From Nostoc sp. 106C (lineage in GTDB: Bacteria > Cyanobacteriota > Cyanobacteriia > Cyanobacteriales > Nostocaceae): a DNA stretch of 64,000 nt. Under the pieces are notes generated by a model, which saw only the letters and a list, made by a program, of their open reading frames with translations, ran no database searches and was not told where the DNA came from. The position numbers were made by a program, and so were the translations under genes. The DNA lies in contig NZ_MTAW01000013.1 in NCBI RefSeq assembly GCF_002154725.1, forward strand, positions 1 to 64,000, written 5' to 3'. Shown in pieces: positions 36,524 through 45,891 of the stretch. The first letter of the stretch is position 1; each line of letters starts with the position of its first letter.

Positions 36524-39500
36524 ATGAACACCTATCCCAGTAATCAAGAGCAGTTAGAGCAGGCTTTTCTGGCTGAAGCGGCAGAGTTGTTGCAAACTAT
36601 TGAGCAGAGTCTTATCGGTTTACTTGATGAAAAAACAACCGAAAAAGTTCACGCCTTGATGCGAAGCGCCCATACTCTCAAAGGGAGTGCTGCCAGCGTT
36701 GGACAAGAAACGATTAAAACAATTGCCCATCATTTGGAAGATGTATTCCAGGCGTTATACCCACAAGAACTGGAAATCGATCCAGAATTGGGTGCTTTGC
36801 TTCTAGATGCTTATGAGTGCCTGCGAACTCCCTTGAGCGCAACCTTGATGGGCTTATCCTACAACGAGGCAGAAATACTCGATAAAACTGCCTCAATCTT
36901 CGCCCAACTCCAACATAAACTAGGCGACTTTTTTGGTCGTGAGGCTCCGCTTCCCAGTTCGGAAGAACTTGGCTTTGATGTGGTAGAGTCAATTTTTTCC
37001 GGGAGTGTAACCCAGGATTTGCAACAGCTAGAAGCTGACATCCAAAGCCAAGATTTGCAACAAATTCAGACAACACTCAACTCTCAAGCAGAATTTTTTG
37101 CCGAACTAGCAGCATCTTATAGCTTATCTGGATTGGAAGAGATTGCTCAAGCGACCCTAAACGCCCTCAAAGCGCATCCAGATAAAGTACGGCAAATCGC
37201 TCAGGTGGCTTTAGAACATTTTAAAGCGGCTCAAGCAGCAGTACTTGCAGGCGATCGCACTCAAGGGGGAAAAATATCTCCACAATTGCGAAAATGGGCA
37301 GGGTTAACTACTCTTGTCCCAAAACCTCAAGGGCAGCCAGTTTCAATAAATGCCCAACCAACACAAACAACTACAACTGAGAATCAGCCATCCCCCCTTC
37401 TCAGTGCCAGCGAATCAGAATCAATTTGGTCGTTTTTCCCGAAGCGAACCGATCGCTCTGTAGCGAAAGCACCAGAGGTACTCGAACCAATTTCTCAGGA
37501 TTCGGTAGTAGCCCCCTCTGCCATAGATCGGATTTTACAGTCAATCTGGATAGGAGACCAAGAGACATCCTGCCGCTACTCAGATTCAGAACGGCCAGCC
37601 TCTCCACCACCAGCACCAAGCCTCCAGGCTCAGTCATCGGCATCACTTCCCAGTATCCGAGTGGCGATCGAACAGCTTGATCGCCTCAGTCATACGATTG
37701 GGGAATTGCTCATCAACGAAAACCAACAAAACCTACAATCTAACCACATCCACAAAGTAGCTCAAGAGACTCTACTACAGTTTTTGCACTGTCAACAACA
37801 ACTTAGTAAAGTTTCTACTTGGTCGGATCGACAACTGCTTCCCGAACGCGCAAACCAGCGATACCCACGTTGCTCAATTGTCCGTCCTTCCCCAACTGCC
37901 CAGGCACAATCTAATTTTGATGCCTTAGAAATGGATAGCTATAGCGAGTTGCACATTCTCCTGCAAAATCTGACAGAAGACATGGTGCAATTAGGAGAAC
38001 GGATTGAGACTTTTAATACTTTAGTTCAGCAATCTCGCTTCAGTCTCGGCAAGCGCAAACAACTGCTCTCAGGAGCGCAGGAAGATTTGCTGCAAGCGAG
38101 AATGGTGCCCCTGGGAACAGTGTTAAATCGCTTTCCCCGCCTCTTGCAACAGATGGTAGCAACTTATCATAAGCCTGTTGAACTCAAGCTTGGCGGCACC
38201 AAGGTACTGGTGGATAAAGCCATTTCCGAGCAGTTGTACGATCCTTTGCTACACATGATTCGCAATGCCTTCGATCACGGCATTGAACCAGTAGAAACCC
38301 GTAGACAGCAAGGTAAACCAGAAACCGGAACAATTACAATTCAAGCCTATCACCAAGGCAACCGCACTACTATTGAGGTACGGGATGATGGTCGAGGCTT
38401 TAACTGGGAATCCATTCGTCATCGAGGTATAGAAAAACACTTTTTAACATCGGAACAAGCCGCCTACGCCTCCGAAGACCAACTAGCAGAGTTATTATTT
38501 GAACCGGGCTTTTCTACCGCTAACCAGGTTGGTGAGTTATCTGGTCGCGGTATCGGCTTAGATGTCGTTCGCACGCAATTGCAAGCTTTACAAGGTTCGA
38601 TTTTGGTGCGATCGCTTTCAGGGCAAGGAACCACCTTCACCCTGCAATTGCCTCTGAGCTTAACAACAGCACGTTTGCTCGTTTGTCAATCTCAAGGTAT
38701 TACTTATGCCTTGCTGTCTGAAGGAATTAGCCAGGTTTTATTACCGCAGCCAGACCAGATTCAAGTGCAGCAATCTTTACACGGGCAAGGCATCCAAAAA
38801 TTCTGGCAGTGGGGAGAAGGACAAAATCAGCAACTAGTTCCCATCCGCCCGCTTGCCAATTTGCTGGATTACAAATATCCTTTATTCACCCAAGACCACA
38901 ATTTAACCCTCAGTCCTTTTCCAGTCAAACAACGCAACACCGTCGAACCTCTGCTACTGTTGCAAACAGAGCAGCAATACCTGTGTTTGCAAGTCGATCA
39001 GATTTTAGTCGAGCAGGAATTAGTAATTAAATCCCTCGGCAGAGTCCTGAGTTTACCTAGTTACATCCAAGGTTACAGCGTGTTGGGAAATGGTAGTCTC
39101 ACCCTCATCGTTGATCCGTTGGAGTTAGTTCGTCAAACCTGGGAGGCAGATATGATGTCGGCTTCCCCGGCATCAAGTCTTGCAACTAAACTATTGCCCG
39201 CGCCAGAGCCAGAACAGGCTCTAGAGGGACAGCAATTGGAGTTAACTATAACGCAACCGCAGCAACAGCCGATGGAAGTGAATACAGCCGTTGCTCAACC
39301 TAACCGACAGACGGTGTTAGTGGTGGAAGATTCGGTTGTCCAAAGGCAAAGTTTAGTGCAGACGCTCCAGAAAGCCGATTATCAAGTGTTGCAAGCAGGC
39401 GATGGTCGAGAGGCGATCGCGCAAATGCTTCAAAACGGTGATGTCAATCTAGTGATTTGTGACATTGAAATGCCACGTATGAATGGATTTGAGTTCTTAG

Positions 39501-39673
39501 AACACCATCGCCAAGATGAGCGTTTGGCAGAGATTCCTGTGGTGATGCTGACTACCCGTAGCGGCCAGAAGCACCGCCAATTAGCTTTAGCTCTAGGGGC
39601 AAAAGCTTACCTGACCAAACCCTATTCAGAACAGAATTTCCTAGCCGCGATCTCCGAATTGGTTAATACCTAA
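36524..39673 (+). CDS. Hybrid CheA histidine kinase with C-terminal REC
   Basis: A 1049-residue CheA. Hpt: phosphohistidine His50 in MRSAHTLKGSAASVG. The P2-like and low-complexity linkers (about 260-380) are followed by dimerisation, HATPase (N-box Asn581 in LLHMIRNAFDHGIEP; DDGRG at 621-625) and a CheW domain (LLVCQSQGITYALLSEGISQ). A C-terminal REC has LVVEDSVVQRQSLVQ and VICDIEMPRMNGFEF. All key catalytic residues are present, so this is the active kinase of the operon. It matches ptxE/pixL. Autophosphorylation would feed the PatA and CheY regulators. Confidence 0.94.
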   Translation: MNTYPSNQEQLEQAFLAEAAELLQTIEQSLIGLLDEKTTEKVHALMRSAHTLKGSAASVGQETIKTIAHHLEDVFQALYPQELEIDPELGALLLDAYECLRTPLSATLMGLSYNEAEILDKTASIFAQLQHKLGDFFGREAPLPSSEELGFDVVESIFSGSVTQDLQQLEADIQSQDLQQIQTTLNSQAEFFAELAASYSLSGLEEIAQATLNALKAHPDKVRQIAQVALEHFKAAQAAVLAGDRTQGGKISPQLRKWAGLTTLVPKPQGQPVSINAQPTQTTTTENQPSPLLSASESESIWSFFPKRTDRSVAKAPEVLEPISQDSVVAPSAIDRILQSIWIGDQETSCRYSDSERPASPPPAPSLQAQSSASLPSIRVAIEQLDRLSHTIGELLINENQQNLQSNHIHKVAQETLLQFLHCQQQLSKVSTWSDRQLLPERANQRYPRCSIVRPSPTAQAQSNFDALEMDSYSELHILLQNLTEDMVQLGERIETFNTLVQQSRFSLGKRKQLLSGAQEDLLQARMVPLGTVLNRFPRLLQQMVATYHKPVELKLGGTKVLVDKAISEQLYDPLLHMIRNAFDHGIEPVETRRQQGKPETGTITIQAYHQGNRTTIEVRDDGRGFNWESIRHRGIEKHFLTSEQAAYASEDQLAELLFEPGFSTANQVGELSGRGIGLDVVRTQLQALQGSILVRSLSGQGTTFTLQLPLSLTTARLLVCQSQGITYALLSEGISQVLLPQPDQIQVQQSLHGQGIQKFWQWGEGQNQQLVPIRPLANLLDYKYPLFTQDHNLTLSPFPVKQRNTVEPLLLLQTEQQYLCLQVDQILVEQELVIKSLGRVLSLPSYIQGYSVLGNGSLTLIVDPLELVRQTWEADMMSASPASSLATKLLPAPEPEQALEGQQLELTITQPQQQPMEVNTAVAQPNRQTVLVVEDSVVQRQSLVQTLQKADYQVLQAGDGREAIAQMLQNGDVNLVICDIEMPRMNGFEFLEHHRQDERLAEIPVVMLTTRSGQKHRQLALALGAKAYLTKPYSEQNFLAAISELVNT

Positions 39674-39720
39674 GAGAAGGCAGGAGGCAGAGGGGCAGAG
39701 GGGCAGGGGAGCAGAGGAGT
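39674..39720 (+). repeat. G-rich tandem repeat, left of the four-helix gene
   Basis: GGCAGAGG/GGGCAGAGG units between CheA and the four-helix-bundle gene. A complementary C-rich block is at 40124-40160 on the other side, so the pair forms inverted repeats around the gene. Confidence 0.8.
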
Positions 39721-39722
39721 AG

Positions 39723-40115
39723 ATGGAGATGGAAAAAGAACCAATTAAAAATCATCAAGACTTGAAAGTTTATCAAATGGCATTCGATGCAGCTATGAAA
39801 ATCTTTGAACTCTCTAAAAAGTTTCCTGTCGAGGAGCGGTATTCATTAACCGATCAGATTCGTAGATCGTCACGTTCTGTTTGTGCAAATCTAGCTGAAT
39901 CTTGGAGAAAACGTAGATATGAAGCAGCTTTTGTGGCTAAACTCAATGACTGTGAAGCAGAGGCAGCAGAAACACAAACATGGATTGAATTTGCTGTTAA
40001 GTGCAATTATTTGGATGTTGAATTAGGCAGAGAATTATATGGAATCTACAATCGCATCTTAGGTGGTTTGGTAAATATGATTACTGACCCTTCACCTTGG
40101 CTAATGAAGCGTTAA
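39723..40115 (+). CDS. Four-helix bundle protein (23S rRNA IVP family)
   Basis: A 130-residue protein of the 23S rRNA intervening-sequence protein family (four-helix bundle). HQDLKVYQMAFDAAMKIFEL, FPVEERYSLTDQIRRSSRSV and CANLAESWRKRRYEAAFVAK are the family segments. Homologues are found inside rRNA intervening sequences, in diversity-generating retroelements (Avd) and scattered in cyanobacterial genomes. No retroelement reverse transcriptase is near. It interrupts the phototaxis operon and is flanked by inverted G/C-rich repeats, so it may be a small mobile cassette. Its role is unknown; nucleic-acid binding is likely. Confidence 0.9.
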   Translation: MEMEKEPIKNHQDLKVYQMAFDAAMKIFELSKKFPVEERYSLTDQIRRSSRSVCANLAESWRKRRYEAAFVAKLNDCEAEAAETQTWIEFAVKCNYLDVELGRELYGIYNRILGGLVNMITDPSPWLMKR

Positions 40116-40123
40116 TATTCTTT

Positions 40124-40160
40124 CTCCCCTGCCCCCCTGCTCCTCTGCCCCCCTGCCCCC
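40124..40160 (+). repeat. C-rich tandem repeat, right of the four-helix gene
   Basis: CTCCCCTGCCCCCCTGCTCC-type units, the reverse complement of the G-rich block at 39674-39720. With it they bracket the four-helix gene. Confidence 0.8.
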
Positions 40161-40176
40161 TAACACCGACCGACTT

Positions 40177-41202
40177 ATGCTTAACACTCCCTTTCCGTTT
40201 AAGCGATTATCTGGCACTGTGACCGAAAGCGACTCATTACGAGTCGTTGTTTTTGCGATCGCAGACTATTTATTTGCCCTGCCAGTTGGTGCAGTTCTCA
40301 AAGTGATTGCTTGTCCTCCTATTAGCAGTACGGTTGAAAGTGGTATCGGGATGGTCGATTTGGGAGCGCAAAGTATCACAATTGTGGATTTGCGCCAGAA
40401 GTTAATTCCGGAAATACAAAGCCAACAAACGCACCAAGTTCTCTCTGCGGTTGACACTTCAGGACGCTTTTTACTTCTGACTCAAACCCGCACTGGAGAA
40501 CTTTGTGGCATTCCTGTGGACAAGCCCCCTGCTTTAATCGATATTCCTTTGTCAGCTGTGCGTCCAGTGCCTTGGTCTTATCGGCAAGTAGCGGAGTTAA
40601 ACTTTGTTAGCCACATGGCTGTCTTGTCTGTAGCTCCAAACGAAGAACCACTCAAAGTCCTGCTTCTAGGCATGAACCAGATATTGGCTGAGAAGTTGGG
40701 CTTGCCCGGAACAACCTCAACCTTGTCTCCTGGAGTGACACCATGCGAACAACGGCAAAGATTTCTGCGTTTTTCCTTGAGCGATCGAGGAAGTGGATTG
40801 CTACCATTCCACTCAGTAGTAGACATGATTCATATCGCTAGCCAAGAAATTTCTCCAGCCCCGGCCTTACCAAGTTGGATTTTAGGTTTCTATAATTGGC
40901 AAGGACAGATGTTGCGGCTGGTTGACTTAGAACATTTGCTTGGTTATGCACCGCTTTTTAAGCGACAGTCACGACCAGAAAAGCCAATAGTTCTGGTTGT
41001 TGAGCTTCAAAATCAGGTAGTCGGGTTTTTAGTCGCTCATGTCTTAGATGTAGAGTGGCAGGATTTACAGCAAGTACAATCGGCACCAACCGACTTTTCC
41101 CCCAACAAACTACTAAATTTTGTTCGAGGTATTCTGCCAGGCGATCGCTGGATTTTAGACACCAAAGCGATCGCCCAGACATTGCAATGGCAAACCCACT
41201 GA
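40177..41202 (+). CDS. Double CheW-domain protein
   Basis: A 341-residue protein with two tandem CheW domains. The first (about 20-160) has LRVVVFAIADYLFALPVGAV and LLLTQTRTGELCGIPVDKP. The second (about 185-341) has RFLRFSLSDRGSGLLPFHSV, LGFYNWQGQMLRLVDLEHLL and IVLVVELQNQVVGFLVAHVL. Dimeric CheW proteins can bridge receptor arrays. It starts the second gene set of the operon. The intervening region from CheA holds the four-helix gene. Confidence 0.88.
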   Translation: MLNTPFPFKRLSGTVTESDSLRVVVFAIADYLFALPVGAVLKVIACPPISSTVESGIGMVDLGAQSITIVDLRQKLIPEIQSQQTHQVLSAVDTSGRFLLLTQTRTGELCGIPVDKPPALIDIPLSAVRPVPWSYRQVAELNFVSHMAVLSVAPNEEPLKVLLLGMNQILAEKLGLPGTTSTLSPGVTPCEQRQRFLRFSLSDRGSGLLPFHSVVDMIHIASQEISPAPALPSWILGFYNWQGQMLRLVDLEHLLGYAPLFKRQSRPEKPIVLVVELQNQVVGFLVAHVLDVEWQDLQQVQSAPTDFSPNKLLNFVRGILPGDRWILDTKAIAQTLQWQTH

Positions 41203-41231
41203 TTTAACTTGATGCTGCCAAGGAGTTTTCT

Positions 41232-42479
41232 GTGACGATCGCAACTTTAGACCCTAATTTTGAAACCCAGCCTGACAATCAAATCCAGATAGAAGAAATT
41301 TTGGCTAATGTGGCTGTACTCAAAGCAGTCTTTCAATCTGCTAAGGGGCCAAAGGTCGCTCAATTGCAGCACAAGGTAAGTCAAATCGAAGCTTTTATCC
41401 AAGCTTTGACTAAGGATTCGCCCAGCGATAATGATGACAATGTGCAAAGAGCTTTTCACCTCCAGCGAGAACAACTGGCGGCAATTGCTCGGCAAATGCA
41501 GCAGGCAAAAGGCCAAACTGCACTTTTGGAAGCTACAGTCACCGCCCTGCAAGATGTTCTCAACGCCGATCGCGTCCTGATTTATCGTTTTGAGGCAGAT
41601 AATCGCACTCGAGCGATCGCGGAAGCTATACAACCGGGTTGGACATCCTTGCTCAACCAATCCCTACCGATAAATTTGTTTGTTACTAAACCCGATATTA
41701 GTGACCCAACTGAAGTATTAGAACTAACCCCGCGCCAACAGCAATTTTGGCAACGCTTTCAGGTGCAAGCGAGTCTGTGCTTGCCCTTAATTGTCAAACA
41801 ACAGCCTTGGGGTTTGTTAGTTATTCAGCATTGCCTTGCACCCCGACAATGGCAAGAAGCAGAGCGCAGTTTGCTGCAACAAGTAGGAATGATGTTGACA
41901 ATTAACTTGCACTCGGCTGAAATAGTAGCTCCACCTATTCAACAGCTGTCACCGCCTCCTGAAAAGGTTGAATCCTGCGATCGCTCACAGTTATTATTGC
42001 CATTGCAGCAGGTGAGCCAAGCCGTACAAGAAGGAGTAAGAATCGTCGAGCAAGAGCGCGAGTATTTAATGTCTATTCAAGATACTGTTGCTTTTACAAA
42101 TAAACAGCTGCAATACCTTGGTGAATTTTGTCAGCAAGCTTCTGGCTTTGTTGGTCTTGTGGAAGGCTTGAGTAGCAAAATTCAGATTTTGTCGTTAAAT
42201 ACAGCTATTGAAGCAACAAAAGCTAGCGAACAGGAACAAGGTTTGCTAGCTGCTGCCGAACAGGTGGAAATTCTCGCCCGCCAAGCCCGCGAAAGCACCC
42301 TAAATATAGAGGAATGGTTTCAAGAACTCCAAGTGGTAGCAGCAGACGTTACTTCTGCTATCGAACCGTGCGATCGCCAAATCAGTGCAGGGCTGGAGTC
42401 AATCGCGCAAATCCAGGAGCAATTGCGAGCGATCGCCGAGATTGCTGCTTGTACCCTCAAATCAATGTCGAAGCCATAG
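41232..42479 (+). CDS. Short GAF-MCP protein, probably non-photosensory
   Basis: A 415-residue protein with one GAF domain (about 95-235; ATVTALQDVLNADRVLIYRF, LPLIVKQQPWGLLVIQHCL) and a shortened MCP signalling helix pair. The tip IQILSLNTAIEATKASEQEQ is related to that of the large receptor. The bilin-site cysteine is absent (FWQRFQVQASLCLP), no transmembrane helix is present, and no HAMP is clear. It may modulate the receptor array rather than sense light. It begins with GTG at 41232 and is coupled to the following CheA-like gene. Confidence 0.82.
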   Translation: MTIATLDPNFETQPDNQIQIEEILANVAVLKAVFQSAKGPKVAQLQHKVSQIEAFIQALTKDSPSDNDDNVQRAFHLQREQLAAIARQMQQAKGQTALLEATVTALQDVLNADRVLIYRFEADNRTRAIAEAIQPGWTSLLNQSLPINLFVTKPDISDPTEVLELTPRQQQFWQRFQVQASLCLPLIVKQQPWGLLVIQHCLAPRQWQEAERSLLQQVGMMLTINLHSAEIVAPPIQQLSPPPEKVESCDRSQLLLPLQQVSQAVQEGVRIVEQEREYLMSIQDTVAFTNKQLQYLGEFCQQASGFVGLVEGLSSKIQILSLNTAIEATKASEQEQGLLAAAEQVEILARQARESTLNIEEWFQELQVVAADVTSAIEPCDRQISAGLESIAQIQEQLRAIAEIAACTLKSMSKP

Positions 42480-42503
42480 AATTGTCACAAACCAGGAGTT
42501 TCG

Positions 42504-44720
42504 ATGAGTACCGATTTTGTCCCCCAACCGCAGAACGACGATCGCTTTCTAGAAGAAGCGATCGATCTGTTACTGTTCTTGGAGCAGGAGTTGCCTAACT
42601 ATACAAAAGACAGTAACCCTGGTACAGCTTTGGCTCTCATGGAAGCTGCTGGCTCTCTGCATTCTATTGCCATAGCAGCCGAGCTAGATACGATTGCTAT
42701 AGTTGCGGCTGCACTAGAAGAGATTTTTCAGCTTTTGTATCAGTATCGAGCAACTATTGACGGCACAATCGCCTCTTTGTTGTCGGAAGGATTAGACTGC
42801 CTACAAATGCTGCTGATGGCATTTTTAACAGCCTCGAAAATTGACGAAGTAGAAATTCTTGAGCGCATGTCTGCTATTGTTGCTCGTCTGCAAGCAGAGT
42901 TTGGCGATTCCCAGGAAACAAACCTTGAGACATCGGGACATCAACCAGTTATTCAGTTTGGCGATTCCTTGGCCGAGGTAGAATCTTCTGCGGCTCTACC
43001 AGAGCAAGTTATAGTTAAAAACCAGGAAAGTCTTGACAGAGAACTAGTAAGTGAAACCAAACATGACCTTAGTAGCTTTGGTCAGGTAAATACTGAGCAG
43101 CTTCCCGTTAAGGTAGGAGAACTAGCAAACCTAGAGGAGGGAGATTTTCAGGCTTGGTTGGGAGATTTTTTCCTGCCTGCTGAGACATCTGAAGCATCCC
43201 TAGTTAAATCTTCGAGCGATCGCCATACACTTTCTTTGCAAGAATCCATTCCCATCGTTGTTGCAACCAGTATTCCAGCCGCCACACCCATTAATATTGA
43301 ACATCTCGAACAACTAAACGCACTGATTGCAACATTACTAATTAACTATAATCAGCAAGCTTGTCAGGAAGAACAACAGCAACATACGATTGGGCAGTTG
43401 CTCCGACAAGTTAAACGATTACAACGCCTGTTGGACAATCTACAGGAATGGTCAGGACGTTTAGCAGCAATTTCAGATACCCTTTCCCCTCTAGCCGCTT
43501 CTCGCTCTGGGCAATTGTACAGTACTCTGCAATCTGTTTTAGCCCAAGCATCTCAGGTGGCATCAACTGTTCATTCCCTGAATAACGATCGTTACCAACT
43601 CAAACAGGAACTCATACAGCAAGAAAATTTACTTAATCGTTCTGCCGATTTAGTCAAAAAAGTTACAACTATTCCTTTAAAAGAAGCCTTAGAACCCTTG
43701 CATCGGCTTTGGTCTCAGTTACAAGCTCTACAAGATAAGTCGGCTAGACTACATTTACAAATTAGCGATATCCAAGTCGATCGGGCGTTAAGCGATCGCC
43801 TCCGTGTCCTGCTGTTGCATATAAGTTGCTATCTGCTAGAGCAAAGTATAGAGTCTTGCCAAACACGCCAACAACTAGGTAAAAATAGCAACGGTATTAT
43901 CGAAATTCAAGTTTACCAGCAGGGAAATCAACTAATTATTGATGGCTGTGATGATGGCGCAGGACTTAACTTATCTCAAATCTATCAACAGGCTTTAGCT
44001 CAAGGATTCGCCCTGACAAAACCAGGGGATATCCTACAAGTGAGCGAGCTGATACTTGAACCAGAGGTTTCATCTGTTTTGTGCGATCGTGCTGCCTTAG
44101 AGTTAGGAGCAGAATTAACTGAAGTTTGCAAGCAATTAACAGCTATTCAAGGAAGAATAGTATTGAAGTCTAAAGCTGGACATGGTACAGCCTTCTCCCT
44201 CCAAATTCCTCTAGATCAAAAAATTGCTCAACTTATCGTCTGCCAAGCCAACTCCAGAGTTTATGCATTTGTTGCCGATTCCGTAGAGCAGATTTGTCTA
44301 TCCCAGTCCGAACAAATTCTCCAAACTCAAGCGGGACGTATGTTATTTTTGCAGTCTTCTGGCAGCTTTGGTGGCTTCCTTAGTGGCGATCGCGAGCATC
44401 CAACAACAGAAATGCTCGTTCCTATCCACTTATTGACTGATGTGCTGATTTGTCCTAATCGCCTTCCCACCCCAGTTACCACTTACAGTACAGATACACT
44501 AAATGATTTCAAGCAGAATAAGCCGTTATTAGTATTTCGTTACTTGAACAAACGATGTGCTTTAGAAGTAGATTGCATTATCGGCAAGCAATCCTCTGCA
44601 ATCCATCCTCTAGGGGAAACAACCCCAGTTGCTCCTTATATCCTAGGAACTAGCCTTCTTGCTAATAGGCAACTTAGCCTTGTTTTGGATGGTCGCCTTT
44701 TCACAAAATCTCTAACTTAA
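42504..44720 (+). CDS. CheA-like protein lacking kinase residues
   Basis: A 738-residue CheA homologue that seems catalytically dead. Its Hpt aligns without gaps to the active CheA, but position 50 is Gly instead of the phosphohistidine (LMEAAGSLHSIA against LMRSAHTLKGSA). The N-box reads LLHISCYLLEQSIE against LLHMIRNAFDHGIE, so the ATP-binding Asn is Tyr. The later GHGTAFSLQIPL and the C-terminal CheW domain remain (LIVCQANSRVYAFVADSVEQ). No REC domain is fused. It may act as a scaffold or inhibitor of the active kinase. Last gene of the operon. Confidence 0.85.
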   Translation: MSTDFVPQPQNDDRFLEEAIDLLLFLEQELPNYTKDSNPGTALALMEAAGSLHSIAIAAELDTIAIVAAALEEIFQLLYQYRATIDGTIASLLSEGLDCLQMLLMAFLTASKIDEVEILERMSAIVARLQAEFGDSQETNLETSGHQPVIQFGDSLAEVESSAALPEQVIVKNQESLDRELVSETKHDLSSFGQVNTEQLPVKVGELANLEEGDFQAWLGDFFLPAETSEASLVKSSSDRHTLSLQESIPIVVATSIPAATPINIEHLEQLNALIATLLINYNQQACQEEQQQHTIGQLLRQVKRLQRLLDNLQEWSGRLAAISDTLSPLAASRSGQLYSTLQSVLAQASQVASTVHSLNNDRYQLKQELIQQENLLNRSADLVKKVTTIPLKEALEPLHRLWSQLQALQDKSARLHLQISDIQVDRALSDRLRVLLLHISCYLLEQSIESCQTRQQLGKNSNGIIEIQVYQQGNQLIIDGCDDGAGLNLSQIYQQALAQGFALTKPGDILQVSELILEPEVSSVLCDRAALELGAELTEVCKQLTAIQGRIVLKSKAGHGTAFSLQIPLDQKIAQLIVCQANSRVYAFVADSVEQICLSQSEQILQTQAGRMLFLQSSGSFGGFLSGDREHPTTEMLVPIHLLTDVLICPNRLPTPVTTYSTDTLNDFKQNKPLLVFRYLNKRCALEVDCIIGKQSSAIHPLGETTPVAPYILGTSLLANRQLSLVLDGRLFTKSLT

Positions 44721-44863
44721 ACTGTATTGATATTTAACCTCAATTAAAGGATTTTCAAGCAATAAAATCAGCAGTTAAGTTGATCCGCCTTTAATACCAA
44801 TTCTGTATGAAGATGCGCCAAATTACGACAAACTTATAAATGGGTGCATTGACTAATTGTGTG

Positions 44864-45138
44864 ATGAGTCGTCCATTCCAAATCGAGATTTCACAAAACA
44901 AACAAGAATTGGAGAAAGCTCTCAGACATGCGACAACGGCAAACAGCAAAGAAAGATTGCAAATGCTTTATTGGCTAAAGAGTGGTCAACTCAGCAGCAG
45001 GCGATCGCTTGCAGAACGTTGAGGGCGCGATCAAGCAACCATAACTCGTTGGGTGAGAAAGTATAAAGATCGAGGAATTAGGGGGTTGCTTGAAGTCAAA
45101 CATGCACCCGGAAAAGTTCCTCTGATCAGTGGTTCATA
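44864..45138 (+). pseudogene. IS630-type transposase N-terminal remnant
   Basis: MSRPFQIEISQNKQELEKAL, then LQMLYWLKSGQLSSRRSLAE, then TGA at 45020-45022. The same frame then continues GRDQATITRWVRKYKDRG and LLEVKHAPGKVPLIS before similarity ends near 45138. This is the helix-turn-helix start of an IS630-type transposase. Both the nonsense codon and the loss of the DDE part show that it is dead. Confidence 0.75.
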
Positions 45139-45166
45139 CCATTTGATAAAAAATATGATGTGGATG

Positions 45167-45276
45167 TAGTAGCGCGGCAAGTCTAAAATGTTGGGTTGAA
45201 TCATCAGAGACTATTTTTATTGTTTGGGATTTTCTAGATTTTTTGAACCCAACGTTTTACGGTTGACGCGCTACTA
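45167..45276. mobile_element. 110-bp MITE-like element
   Basis: TAGTAGCGCG at 45167 and CGCGCTACTA ending at 45276 begin an imperfect inverted repeat of about 31 bp that continues to TTGGGTT/AACCCAA. The centre is AT-rich and has no coding capacity. It lies just after the IS630 remnant; IS630 relatives mobilise such MITEs, and TA-type target sites are common for them. Confidence 0.78.
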
Positions 45277-45395
45277 CGCATCTAAGCTGCTTAAAAGGCT
45301 TATTCTGTAATTATGTCGATATTCCCATATAACACGACATTAAAAAGGCGATCGTAGGCACAACCGAGCAAGGTATCCAGATTTTATATCGTTAC

Positions 45396-45641
45396 TCATC
45401 TAGAAATCCAAGCCTCTCGCTGTTGTCCCTGAATCAACTGTACAGTTCCAAACCTTTCCTCAATCTTGCGCGGCAGAGTGTATATGCCAAAGACGTAAAC
45501 ACAATCTTCTTCTGGTTGAGTTGTCAAAACACTTACTCTAGCTTTGTAATCTTGTAAACGCTCGATGAGAATAGATGCACAAATTTCAACATCTTCCATC
45601 AGATCATATACTTCCTTTGAAAAGGTGAATCTCTTCTCCAA
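45396..45641 (-). CDS. Hypothetical 81-residue protein
   Basis: Not recognised. EKRFTFSKEVYDLMEDVEIC, ASILIERLQDYKARVSVLTT and DCVYVFGIYTLPRKIEERFG suggest a small alpha/beta protein. It lies on the same strand as the GvpV-like and ArsA-like genes and may belong with them. A 250-bp gap upstream holds a possible 37-codon ORF. Confidence 0.5.
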   Translation of the reverse strand: MEKRFTFSKEVYDLMEDVEICASILIERLQDYKARVSVLTTQPEEDCVYVFGIYTLPRKIEERFGTVQLIQGQQREAWISR

Positions 45642-45671
45642 ACTGTTTACAATTTGGTTAATAATCTTTTG

Positions 45672-45785
45672 TTAAGGCAACGGATTGGTGAAGTGGTAAA
45701 TGTATGTTCGGCAGCACTTTCCATCTTGTAGTTGCTCTAACTGAGGGATATTTCTCAAGCGGATCTGGCTTGGGTCATACTTCAT
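45672..45785 (-). CDS. Possible 37-residue ORF
   Basis: ATG at 45785 opens 37 codons (MKYDPSQIRLRNIPQLEQLQ ... CCRTYIYHFTNPLP) to TAA. The frame is open a further 15 codons upstream (VIHGIVLSFYWWNE), so it may be a fragment of a longer gene. It contains adjacent cysteines. Not recognised. Confidence 0.3.
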   Translation of the reverse strand: MKYDPSQIRLRNIPQLEQLQDGKCCRTYIYHFTNPLP

Positions 45786-45891
45786 TTCGTTCCACCAGTA
45801 AAAAGAAAGTACTATCCCATGAATAACTTATTGAGATAACTGCGCCCGAGCAAGGAAGTTACGAAGAATAGGCAAGCTGAAATCTTAGTAC

